Notes: generated from the letters alone by a model not told the origin. Counted from the first letter of the stretch, positions 1-12,271 are shown. The stretch: 64,000 bases of DNA from Linnemannia elongata (GCA_036320915.1 JAXBDG010000008.1:1736001-1800000); one strand, 5' to 3'. Program-made: numbers and translations.

Positions 1-85
1 CCCTTTGACTCTTTTACTCTCCTTCCACACCAACACTCCCCTTCCCTTACCTTTTCTATCTTCTACTCACAACCTACTTTCCAAC

Positions 86-220
<135 letters not shown>

Positions 221-242
221 TACACACATACTTTAAAAAAGC

Positions 243-2938
243 ATGGATAACGACGCCTTGTCCTTCAACAGTTCCTTCACTATGGAAGGCACCGTCTTGC
301 CCGACCTCGGTACGCCACCACACACCTTATCCTCCTTGCCCTCTTCCACTAACAACCATCGCCTTTTCAATCATCCTTTGACCACGCTATCACTTTCCAG
401 CGTCTCCTTCACTCTCGTAGTGTTGCACCCTGCCTTCGAACCGCTCACTGCGCTCCCTGGAGTGCTAACTCGCTCATTTCGTTTCTATCAACCTACCCGA
501 CCATAGACGAACTCATCGATGCAGTCTTCAATGATCAGACCCTCCTTGTCAGCGAAGGAGGAATGGATTCTATGTTTTTCAACGTAAGGACGCTTCTCCC
601 AACAGTTTGTTCTCACAACAAGGAGGTGTGAACCATGTGAATTTCATCATCCAGTTGGAACGACAATGCTCACTTACCCTCCTTCTCTATCTCCCTCTAT
701 CTCCCTCTCTCTCTCTCTCTCTCTCTCTCCTCTCGATCGCTTTGTTTGCTTGCGTGTCTGGTCTGAATATGGTGTGAAATGGTAGCCCTATCACAAACAT
801 CATATCTGCCCCGTGCGGAGCCTGATCACTGCTTGGCAAACCATTGTAGAGCAGCATGACGTGCAGGATGGTCGAACAGATATGGTAAGCCCAAAAGACT
901 CTTTTAATCTTTTATTGGGTTGTTTTTTTTGTAGTGTACAGTTTAGTGCGAGTGTGAACCTGCGCCTATCAAGGATCAAGGGCAAGAAGTGAAGTGCTAA
1001 ATGTCTCTGTTTTCTTTTGTTGAACTATGGATGCCCAATCAAATAGCAAGGAATCAGTTGGCGAGGAGGTGAACGTGGCAAGCAAGCGTTTCGCGACAAC
1101 AGAGACCAGTACGTTCATGACGACTACGTTCAACGCGTTTGTTTGTGTGCATATAGTTTCTGAGCTGACCTGTAATTGCTCCTTACTCCCATATTCGAGA
1201 TAGCTTCAGAGCACCAGCTTACTCGTATCCGTTCTACGATAAACTCCCCCCACTTGTGGAGGTAACATACAAAGAAACAGCGGAGTGAATAGTTCGAAAG
1301 GATCACGGATACTGCTCTTCTTATCGCTAATACCTAACACGCACCTTTTGCTCCCAATTTAATAGAATCGCGACGTGATCAACTACGACGGAAACGAGTT
1401 TTACAGATTCAGATACACGGACACCAACGTTCATTGCAGCCATCATCACCCACAACTACGGAACCTAGTCTACGCCACCAGCAAGAACGACGTCTACTAT
1501 CTTCGTAAGCGACCCAGTTCCAGCAACTGCATGGACCCACCTCTGAGACAAGGGATCGTGAGTGCTGGCAACTTAAGGATCTGGCGGAGTTTTAACCACG
1601 CGGTTCACCTTCCTCATCCCTAGACGACAACACTATCAAGCATTGGTCACCACAGTGTCGATCGTCGAAAGCAGTTCTTGGTCGACCTCTGAAGAATCTT
1701 CATTCGCGGGTGCCTCACAACATCACGACCATGGCAGCAATGGACGAGTATCTCATGGTTGGTGGAGAAGACGGGTCTTATACGTTCATGAACCTACAAA
1801 CCTGTGATAACCCCGTCTTTGATTCGTTCACGACCGTGCATTACCTCGAAGTCAATGGCATCGAAATCACGCGTTCCAGGACAGGCGGTATGTTCAGTGC
1901 AATCAATTATAGCAACAAATCAGAAGGCAGGGCGATCCCCTAAATCAGGTCTGGCTAATGCTCACTTTGCCCATGTCTACACATAGATCCGATAGCGTAC
2001 ATGTCATCGAATGATCACATAGACCATCAACTGCGATGCTTGGATCTGAATACCCTGCAAGTCTCAGCAACATTCCCGACTTCAGCCTTTATCAACGTAA
2101 ATACACTGATTTGGTCTATGTTGTTCAACCCATAGTCTTGCATTCACCTCCATTGACACGTATCGGCTTTCATTTCCTTCCACGTTCGTAAATAGTTTGC
2201 TTCACAAAGCCCCGATGGCCATATGCTCGCGGTTGTAGGCGACGAGACCGATGGACATGTCATGAGTGTGAACTCGCGAGAAAACATCGCGACCCTCAAG
2301 GGACATCAACGATATTCCTTCTCCGTCGCGTGGTCGCCCGATTCAAGGATGCTGGCTACCGGAAATGACGACCGGTCGACGTGTATTTTTGACACCCGGA
2401 TGTTGTCGTCTCCAGTTCATATCCTGAGTCAGGATGTCCAGGAGTCTGTCCGGTCTCTGCGGTACTCTAGTTGTGGACGATACCTTGCCATGGCCGGTAT
2501 GTTGTTTGGGCTCTGCCTGATATCGCTATTGTTGCACGCTTTTTATGGATGAAGGGTGAAAAGCTATTGTTGTAACTGAACAATAACGTTGCCTTTTATA
2601 TTATCCGAAAATAGAGGACCGCCACTATGTGCACATTGTCGATACGACGACAGACTACTCTCAGGCACAAAAGATTGACTTTGTCGGCGACATCTCTGGA
2701 ATCAGTTTCACGCCCGACGGCGAAGGCTTGTACATTGGTGTCTCATCAATCGACTTCTCGTGAGTATCTTGAGTCCCCTCTTCGTGAATTGATACATATC
2801 TCCTCACACATCAATTCAGAGAAAGTCAATTAACACACACTTATCCTCTATACTCTTAGGTCACTCTTGGAGTTTGAAAAAGTTCGCCCTACATGGGGAG
2901 GAAACAAGTACGACCAGTTCGATCCACTCTACTTCTAA
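243..2938 (+). CDS. WD40-repeat protein of the fungal DUF2415 type, about 11 exons
   Basis: Spliced reading begins MDNDALSFNSSF at 243 and ends KYDQFDPLYF at 2938. Approximate exons are 243-310, 506-582, 786-884, 1050-1140, 1206-1261, 1367-1503, 1622-1887, 1987-2095, 2195-2496, 2614-2760 and 2861-2938. WD-like blades are visible: DDNTIKHWSP, LMVGGEDGSYTFMN, then SFSVAWSPDSRMLATGNDDR followed by CIFDTR, and DISGISFTPDGEGLYIG. The layout, with a conserved fungal N-terminal segment (SWRGGERGKQAFRDNRDQY) before the blades, recalls the uncharacterised fungal DUF2415 WD family; that assignment is from memory. Such proteins are scaffolds and no partner can be named. The CT tract lies in the leader, and a second short CT run (709-731) lies in an intron. 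It converges on DDI1 with about 160 bases between stop codons. Exon edges in the first half are the least certain. Confidence 0.75.
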
Positions 2939-3100
2939 GTGAGATGTCGCAAAATCTTGCTCAGAGGTTGTACATATTCTTTTGCAGTAAAACGTCCTGG
3001 CCTGTTGCCACCGTTCGCACAAAACGGCTGATACTTCGTGAACATTGTGTGCGTGTTATTTTGTAATGTATTCAGCCAGTCATTGTAGTTCGCCCAGAGT

Positions 3101-5054
3101 CTAGAATAAGAAACTTGCTGCAAAGTCTACATTGCCTCCGGCCGCTTCAAGAGCTGAGACAACCTGTTCGCGTGAGGCTCCCAGCCCCATCAATGTCTCA
3201 ATGTCCTTCTCAGGAAATGTAGGGCGTCCGCCTATTGTGTTTACAAGAGCAAAAACCGCGTTAGTTCTGGTCCACTCATTCTTTCAGGCACATTAGAACA
3301 AACGAAAGAAAGAAAAGAGGTCCTCACCGGCTGGTTGGGCGGGGGCGGCTGGCGTCGATGCACGAACTGGAGCAGCGACAGGAGCGGCCACGGGGGCAGT
3401 TGCTGGTGCTGACGTTGTAGAGCCGGATCCAGAGGTATTCGTTGCAGTCGGTGCTGACGAGCTCGAGCTGGAGGAAGCTGCGGCGGCTGCGGCATCGGAT
3501 TTGGCACCACCAATAGAGGCCAGTTCCTCAGGGGTCAGCTCAGAGCTGTCCTTGGCACTGCTGGGTAACTCGTGCTCGGACAAGAAACGAATCTCATGGT
3601 CGTTGATGATGAGGCAATCCTTCTTGAGATCGATCGAGGCCTGGTGGCGTTTCAACATGTCCAGCCCAAAAAGTAAATCGACTCCCTTGCCCTCCATGAT
3701 GGTGAAAGAGCACGCCAAGAAAAGAGTCTTGCCAACCCGAATCTGGGCACTGTGAACTCTTCCCAGAATCTTGGCAACGCCCACTCCGCGAGCAATACCG
3801 GCAAATCGAGTATCGACCAACCGCATGATGCCACAGGCCTCTGCGCACTCAGGGCTCACTATTGTCATAAGAAAAAAATACAGGCAATTACGTAAGTATC
3901 CATGAGTTGACGACGTACTACATGACTAAAAATATTACTCCTGAACAATGTATCGCAAAATAGGTTGCAGTCCTACTCACTAATAGTTGCTTGCGCTCCA
4001 GAATCAACAAAAGCCTTGACAGGGTGTCCATTGACCTCAGCGTCAATATAAAGCATCGTCACACGCCCGAACGACTCGGGGTTGTGCTCCATTGCGGCTT
4101 CCATGTTGGCAGCCACGTTCTCTAAGCGAATAGCCTCTTCAATCCTCCTCTGCGCCTCCATGTCAAAGGGGTCTGCGTTCAGTTGGTTCTATTATCAGAA
4201 AAATTAAGAGTTCCATATTAGATTTCGGTTTGGGAGGGAAAGCACAGGGAAATACAGCTGAGTAAAAGGCGTGTGAGAAAAAAAAATTGCAGACAGCTTA
4301 CAATTTCCTGCATGCGGGCCATTTCTGCGCTGCGTCGCTGCACCTCCAACTCCCGAATCATTTCATGGAACCGGTTGGGGTCGTTCTGGGCTGCCTCAGC
4401 CAACTCTGGCTGGTTCTATTATCATTGAATAAAGTAGAAAGATAAGGCTTTCACATTAGTCCAACATGATATCAACCTCTTGTCATCCTTGCCATTACTC
4501 CTGACCTTTCTCTAAGTCGCTGCGAACTTTTTGAATGATTTTTTTTCTTACCCCCTGAAGCTGACGAAGCACGCTTGGGTTGCTGAGAATGTGCTGGCGG
4601 ATTTGTTCTGCGTCATGAGGATCTCCACCACCCTGTGCGATCTGGCCTGAACGGACGGCTGGCCGAGACCCAGCTCCTGGGCCGACAGAGGCAATGTTGG
4701 TCATCCTTGGCTTCTTGATGCGGCGGCGCAAGGTCAAGATATCATCAGGAGCCACATTGTTGCCCTCCAGTGTGGACTTTGGGTCCTGAAGTTCAACCTC
4801 GTTGTGGAAGAGAGCTTGTTCTTCAGCTGGGATATTGCACTGTTGGTTAAAAAGAGCCAAAGAGTGGTAAAATGCATGGTCAGTTTTATTGTTCTGAATA
4901 AGGGGCGGAACAGAGACTTTTTCTTAGTTTGCAATGGTGCTAGCAGGTATCTTACGTCTGCTTCAAGGAGAGCCTTGATGTTTTCGAGTTCCATTTGGGA
5001 GTCGACCTCGATGGTGTGGAGATCACCCTGCTCGGTGAGAATCGAAACGCGCAT
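3101..5054 (-). CDS. DDI1: DNA damage-inducible protein 1 (ubiquitin shuttle with retropepsin-like domain)
   Basis: The spliced protein has the full Ddi1 plan. Residues 1 to about 75 form an N-terminal ubiquitin-like domain ([19 protein letters not shown] at 5054). A helical linker follows ([16 protein letters not shown]). The retroviral-protease-like domain contains [17 protein letters not shown], with the catalytic Asp in DSGA, then [20 protein letters not shown] and [14 protein letters not shown] Ser/Ala-rich linker leads to a C-terminal UBA domain ([17 protein letters not shown]), ending ASFLF. At least six exons are used; exon 1 is 4956-5054 (33 codons). The UBA exon is reached by splicing out the GTGAGG-donor intron near 3241-3330. 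Ddi1 brings ubiquitylated substrates to the proteasome and acts as an endopeptidase. All three domains and the catalytic motif look intact. Confidence 0.95.
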
Positions 5055-5412
5055 TTGCTTTTTTTTAAATTGGGTGGAGTGAGTGAGGGATGTGAGAAGG
5101 GGAGGTTTCCAAGACTCTTGTTCGCAAGAGAGTGAGAGTAGTTGGAGAGAGAGTGTGTGTGGAAAAGTGCTTGAGCAAAGAAGAGGAACGAGAAAGATTG
5201 TAGGTGTAAGTAAAAGAAAGTAAAAGAGAAAGAGAGAGTGGAGTGGATGGAAGAGGGAAGGAGTTCGTCGTTGTCTTTTGGAGAGTCCTAACTTGTCCCT
5301 GCCCCTTTCTCCTCGTCTCTTTGACCCCTTGGTCTCATTGGTTCACACTCCAAAGTGACTGTCTTTGGCAAGCCTAGTGCGTGTCGCGTCCACCCTTTTA
5401 TTTCACATTAGG
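5055..5412. other. DDI1 upstream region
   Basis: About 360 bases between the DDI1 start and the stop of the next minus-strand gene. It is GA-rich on the plus strand, so pyrimidine-rich in the DDI1 sense direction. No further gene or clear TATA box is visible. Confidence 0.6.
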
Positions 5413-6351
5413 CTAGGGTGCTGTAGTCATCACGCCTTGTTCCTTGTCATCCTGCCTTCCCTCTCGCTTCCAATCCCTTAGAATAACAGCAGCGTCCTCC
5501 CGCGTCAATACAGGGTGCACTAATTCGTTTCTCATCCGTCGAGCCTGCACTAAACGCTCATACCCTTCCTCCGACAACTCCCAGCTCCTCAATACATCCG
5601 CAAGGCTTCTCCTGATGATCTGCTCCCTTCGCTCCCTCTCTCTCCCCTTACTCAGTTGGGTCTCCTTCTCCGGTTTTAATCCCTGTTGTTCAAGTGCAGC
5701 ATTATTATCGTGCAGCGACTCTTCCTTCAAGTGGTTCAACAATACTTGGCTCTTCCGATGCGCCTCTTCCTCGATGAGCTTGCATGCCTCTGTTAGTTGG
5801 AGCAATCTCCGCAAGCCTCGTCGTGTGATATCGTCTAACGAGACAACAGACTTGACTCCACTTTTTGAGGAAGGCGATGGTCGATGATGCGTTTTATGTC
5901 TTGACTTTTGTGCTTGATTGCCGTCTTTGACGGAAGAATGAGAGCTCGAAGAACCACTCGTTGAATGTGGTATCATAGACTTTTTCAACAGGGCTGTGGG
6001 AGCCTTCATACGGCTAGAGATGTGGCGGATGGGGAAGAAGAGGCTCATGTTTTTTACTGCTGTTGCTTTGATGAGATGCGACAACAGGTTAGGTTGAGAT
6101 ATCTTGACAAAGGATGTCGCAGGCGAGAGAGTACAGCGAATGGTTGCTGGAAGACAGTTCATAGTTGTAAAGTAGGGTGTAAAAGTCTGTAGTGAACAAA
6201 TGGAGGACAAAAGTTTGCTCTTATGTAAAATCCAATTTCTCCACAACTTTTTCGGCGTCATGTTCTTCTTTGTCGTCCGCATCTTTGCCGCGTAGCTTAT
6301 TGAATCCATCAGACAATCAAAATCAATGGTGATAAAGAGCTGTTTAATCAT
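5413..6351 (-). CDS. Unrecognised protein with basic N-terminus and charged C-terminal helices
   Basis: A single open frame of 312 codons starting at an ATG at 6351. An internal ATG at 6162 (MNCLPATIRCTLSPATSF) would instead start with a Ser/Thr/Arg-rich, acid-poor segment resembling a mitochondrial presequence. The middle is Ser/His/Lys-rich and looks disordered. The last 150 residues are strongly charged and helical (TEACKLIEEEAHRKSQ, KGRERERREQIIRRSLADVL) and end near RRMRNELVHPVLTRED. I do not recognise the family. RNELVH has the spacing of an R-x4-H motif as in HEPN domains, but six residues prove nothing. It sits between two minus-strand genes in the same orientation, about 150 bases from the stop of the Sel1-repeat gene. 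It could be a lineage-specific gene; no splice support was seen or needed. Confidence 0.5.
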   Translation of the reverse strand: MIKQLFITIDFDCLMDSISYAAKMRTTKKNMTPKKLWRNWILHKSKLLSSICSLQTFTPYFTTMNCLPATIRCTLSPATSFVKISQPNLLSHLIKATAVKNMSLFFPIRHISSRMKAPTALLKKSMIPHSTSGSSSSHSSVKDGNQAQKSRHKTHHRPSPSSKSGVKSVVSLDDITRRGLRRLLQLTEACKLIEEEAHRKSQVLLNHLKEESLHDNNAALEQQGLKPEKETQLSKGRERERREQIIRRSLADVLRSWELSEEGYERLVQARRMRNELVHPVLTREDAAVILRDWKREGRQDDKEQGVMTTAP

Positions 6352-6500
6352 TCATAAAGAACGTCGAATACAAAGAGTGAGAAGGGAAGGGAAATGCTTG
6401 ACAAAGCAGGTGAGGGTTCGTTGGTAGAAGGCATGAAAGAGCGTGTTGAAAGATAGAGTAATATAGATTTGATAACAATGGAGTGACAAGTGGGAGTTTT

Positions 6501-8026
6501 CTACATGATGGTGCACTTCTCGTCCCGGTTCTTGTCCTTTGACGCGTCAACAGGAACACCTTCAAGACGCTGGGTAGCACGCTTGTCTCCTGCATCAGAT
6601 GCCTTCTTGTACCACTCAATCGCGAGATCCATATCCTTGCGTGGGCCAATTCCAACCTCGGTGAAGTATCCCATCGCATAAAGAGCCTTGGGCAAGTCCT
6701 TATCCGCCGCACGCTTAGCCCAGATATATGCCTCGGCATCAGACTGCGGTAGGATGCCCGCCGAGCCAACAAGGTACCATGCGGCCAAGGCAAAGCATGC
6801 TTCTGGGTGTTCCTGCTGAGCGGCCAAGGTATAATAGTGGATCGAGAGGCGAGGATCTTGTTTGCATCCCAGCTTTCCATATTCATAACACTCCCCGAGA
6901 CGGAAAGCTGATGCAGCATGTCCCAGCTCAGCCGCTTGAGAATACAATGAAACAGAATACTCCGGGTCGATAAAGACGATGTTCTCAATACCTCTCTCGT
7001 GCAGCTGGGCCAGTTCGTAGAGCGCAAAGGGAAACTCAGGGTTGGCTGCCTGAGCAGATCGCTTCAACCACTTGACACCATCGCGAGGTGAAGCCGATAG
7101 TCCAAGCTCTCCATAGAGGGTGACAACTCCAAGTCTCCACATTGCTCCTGGGTGGTTTGCAGACGCCGCTTTCCTATTACCAGTCAATTGAGCCGAGTTA
7201 GTATGCGTTGAGATGTGCCTATCGATGATATTTTGAGCATTGACTCCTTCCGCGCAAGACATGGCTATCAAATTCTCGAAGCATCCTGAGAGCAATATTG
7301 TTACCTATAGAACTGGACAGCTCTGGCATTGTCCTTGCGAGTTCCCAGTCCTTCATCGTAGCATCGCGCCGTCCGGTAGGCAGCATCGGGATGTCCATGC
7401 TTGGATGCCTGCACCCAGAGCGGGAAAGCCTTGTCAAAGTCGGGTTTACCCCGTGCGAATCCAGAGGCAAAGCACTCGGCAAGGTAATGCTGCGACTCAG
7501 CGTGGCCGTTCGTAGCGAGCTTTCTCAATAGCTTCATAGCCTCGTCAAACAACTCTGCTCTGGTCTGTGGGTCGTCCAGGGGCTTGCCAGCGTCGATCAT
7601 AAAGGCCGCAAACTCGAATTGAAGCTCAGGGTCGTTGGTCTTTTTGGCGTTTTGGCGGTAGAGTTCCAGTGTCTGGGTGTAGGAAAGAAGGGTGGCCTTG
7701 TGACCTGGCTTCAGGTGGGCATGGGAGAGAAGAGACTGATCCTGTTGTGGATTGGTAGGGTCGTCTAACTCGTTAAAAGAATTCTGATGCTGCTGTCGCT
7801 GTTGCTGTTGCCATAAATGCGCTTGTTCAAACTGTTGCTGCTGTTGCTGAAATACTTGTTGGTCGTACTCTTGCATTTGCATTTGTTGAGAGTTCATGGT
7901 CTGTTGAAATGAGGGATCTTGCGAGTCCATATCCTCATGAGAGAAAGAGAGCTGTTGCTGGTCTTGGGCGCGGTTGAACTGCTGGTCTATGGCCGCCTGG
8001 ATCGAACTGGAGACACTTGCCGCCAT
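6501..8026 (-). CDS. SKT5: Sel1-repeat chitin synthase activator, Skt5/Chs4 type, with CaaX box
   Basis: Two exons (7305-8026 and 6501-7173, joined across the Y-R-K codons) give 464 residues. The first 120 are Gln/Asn-rich. Then come tandem Sel1 repeats of about 36 residues with the usual A-x-x-x-L-G-x-x-Y-x-x-G pattern, for example GMWRLGVVTLYGELGL-like, FRLGECYEYGKLG, FALAAWYLVGSAG and YAMGYFTEVGIG. The protein ends DEKCTIM, a C-terminal CaaX prenylation signal. In yeast, Chs4/Skt5 activates and localises chitin synthase III, has Sel1 repeats and also ends in a CaaX box, so a membrane-anchored role at growth sites is the best inference. The leader contains a long GA/CT microsatellite. The alternative is another Sel1-repeat adaptor of the same family. 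Confidence 0.85.
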
Positions 8027-8397
8027 GACTGTAATTTAAGCCAGAAAGTAAATTAAAAGAATGGAAAAAGGAGTACAAAAAGGAGGCGTATAGGGAAGAG
8101 ATGTGTCAAGACTGAGGAAGTGGAGGTGACAACGATGAGGGAGGGAAAGAGGGAGGGAGGGAAAGAGGATGATAAGAAGAAAAGGTTAAAGAGAAAGAAG
8201 AAGGTGAACGGCGAAAAGCAACAACAACAAGGAAATAAGAGGCAGAGAGTGACAACGAAAGAAGGAAAGGAAAGAAAAGAGGAAAAGAAGGGACGTTAAG
8301 AGAAGAAAAGGGTGCTGGATATTAGCGCAAAGACCCGTTTTTTCATTCGTTTTCTTTTTTTGATTACGCGAGGCGGGCGAGGAAGGGAGGGCATGGG

Positions 8398-8398
<1 letters not shown>

Positions 8399-8473
<75 letters not shown>
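8399..8473. repeat. (GAAA)n/(GA)n microsatellite upstream of the Skt5-like gene
   Basis: A GAAA run passes into about 27 GA dinucleotides. In the sense direction of the minus-strand Skt5-like gene it is a CT tract about 370-450 bases before the start codon. Confidence 0.9.
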
Positions 8474-8475
<2 letters not shown>

Positions 8476-9359
8476 TGGAAAGGAGAAAAAGAAACAGGAG
8501 CGGGCTCACTCGCAACCAAGTAAAGTGAGAAAGGGCGACTTTGGAATATCATCTAGACAACGAAACTGCAATGCTGTTCAGAGAGACACACACACCCATC
8601 GTCGTACACACTATCCAAACACATATGCCTATTCCCGATCGTCCCTACCAATGATCCCTATCTCCCTCGGGATCGAACTGTACCACCATAACAGCGACAA
8701 AAGATCGACACTGCATCTCGATACAAATTCAGAGTGGCCTTCTGATGTTTGTCAATCTGGAATGGCATATGTTCATTGATACATACCCTTCTCAGCTATG
8801 CTCTTAGACAACAACAACAACAACCAGAAATAGCACTGCGATACCGATACGTTTCACTCCTGCACATGGTCAAACTCGGTTGAGCATGGCACGTCCAGAG
8901 GTACAGCATAATCCAGCTCCTGATCCCATTGAACTTTCTTCCATCTGGCAGCTCACGATCCGATCTCCAACTTCCTGTCTAATAAAAAAATTCAACGATA
9001 GGCACTCCTTTCTTTTGTCCTGCTCTGTTTTTCTTTCCCTTCTGCCTCTCTTTTCCCCTCCATACCTGAATTCTATTTCTCACATCCGCCGTGCCATTCT
9101 ATGTTCCTGTTGTTGCGATTTGCGCCTCCTGCGTGTGTGGTCACAGTCTCTGGTGCTCAACCTTGGAGCAAATTAACGACATATCTCAACTGGTGCTCAA
9201 AAAACTGAATGTCTTCCAATCCTGCCTTCTTGATCCAGACTTCCCGTTGTTTTTCAGTTCCTGGCGCGCGCGCGTTGATGTTGTTGTTGATAACAGGTAG
9301 ATTTTAATACAAGTGTGCTGATAGAAATGATAAAAAACGAGACGGCAGGCTAGAAGCAA
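8474..9359. other. Intergenic region without a recognisable gene
   Basis: Short open frames occur on both strands, but none has family-like composition, a plausible start context or splice structure. It holds the promoter side of the Skt5-like gene and the 3' side of the bS16m gene. Confidence 0.55.
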
Positions 9360-9956
9360 TTATGCAGAAGGGGTAGTGGGAGTTTTGATAGGGGTTGAAG
9401 GGCTGGGGTTGGGCATGCCGGGTCTGGGTCGTGGTGGGATAATATCAGCCTAGGAATGGAATCCATCATAAGAGTGAGGGGTAAATAAAAAGCAGCAAAG
9501 GGTCAATACACAAGTTGACCAACCACATCCTAAACACCCTTCCTGCAATGTACAGTTATATCCATGACTTCAGGAACAATCTCGAAGTAACAACAGTTCG
9601 GGACTTTTGTAGTGTTGTCATGGGACTCAGGGGAATGGCGTCAAACAGCCCTAGAACATTCCTGCCATTCCTGCCAGTCCAGTAGAGGGTCGCCATGCGC
9701 TGAGTGGGGGTTCCTTGGTTACCTTGGCCAAAATACGTGCAACGGAATCACTGGGCTTGGCACCGACTCCGATCCAGTACTTTGCGCGCTCAAAGTTCAG
9801 AGAGATGTCCTTGGAGCCATCCTTGTTGGGGATAGGGTTGTATGTTCCGAGCTGCTCAATGGGCTTTCTGGTGGGCCGCGATCTGCTCTGCAACACGACG
9901 ATGTGGTAGAAGGGGGTGTTCTTGAGACCGTGGCGAGCGAGTTTGATGGAGATCAT
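9360..9956 (-). CDS. MRPS16: Mitochondrial small ribosomal subunit protein bS16m
   Basis: Two exons, 9723-9956 and 9360-9449, give 107 residues. The N-terminus MISIKLARHGLKNTPFYHIV, with IEQLGTYNP and RAKYWIGVGAKPSDSVARIL, is diagnostic of ribosomal protein S16. The second exon continues in frame as ADIIPPRPRPGMPNP and ends at 9360. Ignoring the intron gives a false C-terminus (TKEPPLSAWRPS). The start at 9956 is chosen because family homology begins exactly there, although the frame is open further upstream. The protein helps build the body of the mitoribosomal small subunit. It diverges from NAF1, sharing about 317 bases of upstream DNA. Confidence 0.92.
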
Positions 9957-10273
9957 GGCAGCAGGTTGGTTGAGGACGGGAAGGAGGGTGAAGGAGATCA
10001 GCTTCGGAGGAACGCTGTAGGTGTAAACTTGCAAGTGCATAGAGCCAGGGAGTGGAGGGGGTGACTGTTGTTGTTGGAAACCGCTCGAAGCCACAAAATT
10101 ATCAGCTTGGAAGGGCTAAAAAAAAGAAAAAAGAAAAAAGAAAAAAGAAAAAAGAACAAAAAGCAACACGCCCAACTCTCTCTTTCGTTCCTTCTCTCTT
10201 CCCATACCACATACGCCTACACTTATCCTCGTTCTCCTCCCTTTTCACTATACAACAAGCACAATTGGCCATC
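9957..10273. promoter_or_regulatory. Shared divergent promoter region of MRPS16 and NAF1
   Basis: The only DNA between two divergent start codons. It contains an A6G/A7G simple repeat at 10118-10155 and a CT-rich stretch (about 10170-10260) forming the probable NAF1 leader. No TATA box stands out. Confidence 0.6.
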
Positions 10274-12271
10274 ATGGACATCACACACGAGAACCCGGTC
10301 CCTGTGCAGGAAGATATCGCCATGGATGCAACATACGCCCCTGCTCACCAGGTTGAATCACAGGCTACCGCCCACCTCACCCTTCACGATACAGCTGTCG
10401 TTAGCTCTGGCATGGACGTCGATAGTCATATGGGTGATGCCACCACAGGATCCTCAATAGAGCTTACTCTGACGCATACCGAAACCCACCAGGCGCCACA
10501 GTCGATACCCCAGCAACCAACCGTGGAACCTACTGCAGAAGCATTCCCTGCCGTCGAGACGGCATCAATGATGGACACAAGCAATATAGAGGATCGGTTA
10601 GATGCCGTGATTGCCGGTGGAGACAACAAGTCTGACGGATACGAGTCAAGTGATTTGGAGTCCAGCGGAGATGACGATGATGAACCGTGAGTAGCTCTTT
10701 CCCTGTGGTTTTAAGCGTGTGAATTACATGCGGGAATATTCCATTGTCTTGATGCAGAGGCTAACTGTTACACCTCTGTTCTAATGCCCCTCTAGTGACT
10801 CGTCTGATTCAGACTCAGACTCAGACTCGGATGGACATGCACTTTCAAAGTCGGCTCTTACACTGGAACAACGAGAGAAGGCCTTGATCGAGATTGAGGC
10901 AATGGACGACGACGAGGAGGCCTCACCGAATACCATTCTGCATACAACCAACGAGATTCTGGAGCTGCCTAAAGTCGAGAAGCCAAATATTGACCTGGGG
11001 CTGGATGTCGTCTTGACGCCTTTTGGCTCTGTCATGTCCATCGTTGACAATGTGGTGGTGGTTCAAGCACACTCGAGTGGAGAAGTCAGCGTCCTGGACT
11101 CTGGAACTGTCACCGCTGTTATGACTCCTGCAGAGGGCGATCAGGAAGCTGTTAGAGAGGTTCTGGGCGAGGTATGTTAACTTCTATTGCGAGCTTGACG
11201 TCGATGACTTTTGCTATAGTTCGGGACGCTAATGCCCGTTATGAATGTTCTTTTCGTGGACCATAGATTTTCGAGACTTTTGGACCCGTGGCACGCCCTC
11301 TCTATTCGATTCGATTCAACACATCATCAGAGATCCCAGCCCAGTGCAAGATTGGCAGCACAGTTTACTCGATCCCAGCATACAGCTCTATCGTCATGAC
11401 AGCTCCTCTCAAGGCGATGAAGGGAAGTGACGCCAGTAACAAGTTTGACGAAGAGGTGGATGATGTTGAACTGGAGTTCTCTGACGATGAGAAGGAGATG
11501 GAGCACAAGCGGATGCTCAAATCTGCCAAGAACAAGAAGCGAGGAGGTGCAAAGGACCGGAAACCTTCTCAAATGTCTGGTGACACCGCGGCAGCGTATC
11601 AGGCTCAAGGATCGTCTTCCAGCTCTGCACCACGTCAGGTCATCGCTCTGCCGCCACGACCCACGTTTGATGAGCCAGAGGACGGCTACAGGATCTTGCA
11701 GCGGCCTGGAGTGATGGCTCGTCCTAGCCCTGCACAATCCGCTTCGGCAGGCACAGGAACCGTACCCTGGTATCAGCAACAGCAACGGGAGCTCCAGAGC
11801 ATGATGGGCACCAACCCCAATGCACACCAGCAACAACAGCAACACACCCGTCAGCAGCAGCAGTTCCAGCAACAACAACAATTGCAGCAGCAGCTCTTGT
11901 TACAACAGCAACAACAGCGACAGCTCTATGAGCAGCAACAACAACAGCAAGCACTTTATCAACAGCAGATCCAGGAGGCTCAGGCTACGATATCAAGACT
12001 TCAACAACAGCAACATCAGTTGCAGCAGCAATCACAACAGACCACGGCAGCCCCTTCGCAGGCGTTCCAGTTCAGAGCTCAACAACAGCTCGACACATCT
12101 TACACTCCATCGAATCCCTCATTCAACCCTCAAGTTTATCAGCCACAAGTAGCCCCATCCTTCCAGCCTCAGGATCCTGCTCAGAGCAACCAAGAGCCCA
12201 ACTTCCAAAATATGCTGTCGCCATTATTCCCTCAGCAACAGCAGCAGAACGACCAGAGCCCTCCACAATAG
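10274..12271 (+). CDS. NAF1: H/ACA snoRNP assembly factor Naf1
   Basis: Exons 10274-10686, 10796-11171 and 11267-12271 give 597 residues. The N-terminal third is acidic and disordered, ending in a Ser-Asp run (DSSDSDSDSDSDG). The Gar1/Naf1 beta-barrel follows at about residues 170-315: LDVVLTPFGSVMSIVDNVVV, then IFETFGPVARPLYSIRF and IGSTVYSIPAYS. After it come a basic stretch (KSAKNKKRGGAKDRK) and a Gln-rich tail of about 250 residues made of CAG/CAA codons. Naf1 binds the dyskerin/Cbf5 enzyme during H/ACA RNP assembly in the nucleus and is later replaced by Gar1. Length and order match fungal Naf1, with an unusually long Gln tail. A polyadenylation-type AATAAA lies about ten bases after the stop. 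The 3' end converges on the TFIIIC gene with only about 40 bases between stop codons. Confidence 0.93.

Noticed and set aside
8640..8700. tRNA-like T-arm (TTCGATCCC on the minus strand)
   Set aside because: No pairing T stem, acceptor stem or A box could be found around it; no tRNA or rRNA gene is recognisable in the window.
8312..8779. 155-codon plus-strand frame rich in Arg-Glu
   Set aside because: It is translation through the GA microsatellite with random flanks; similar repeat peptides arise at 5-323 and 49529-50167.
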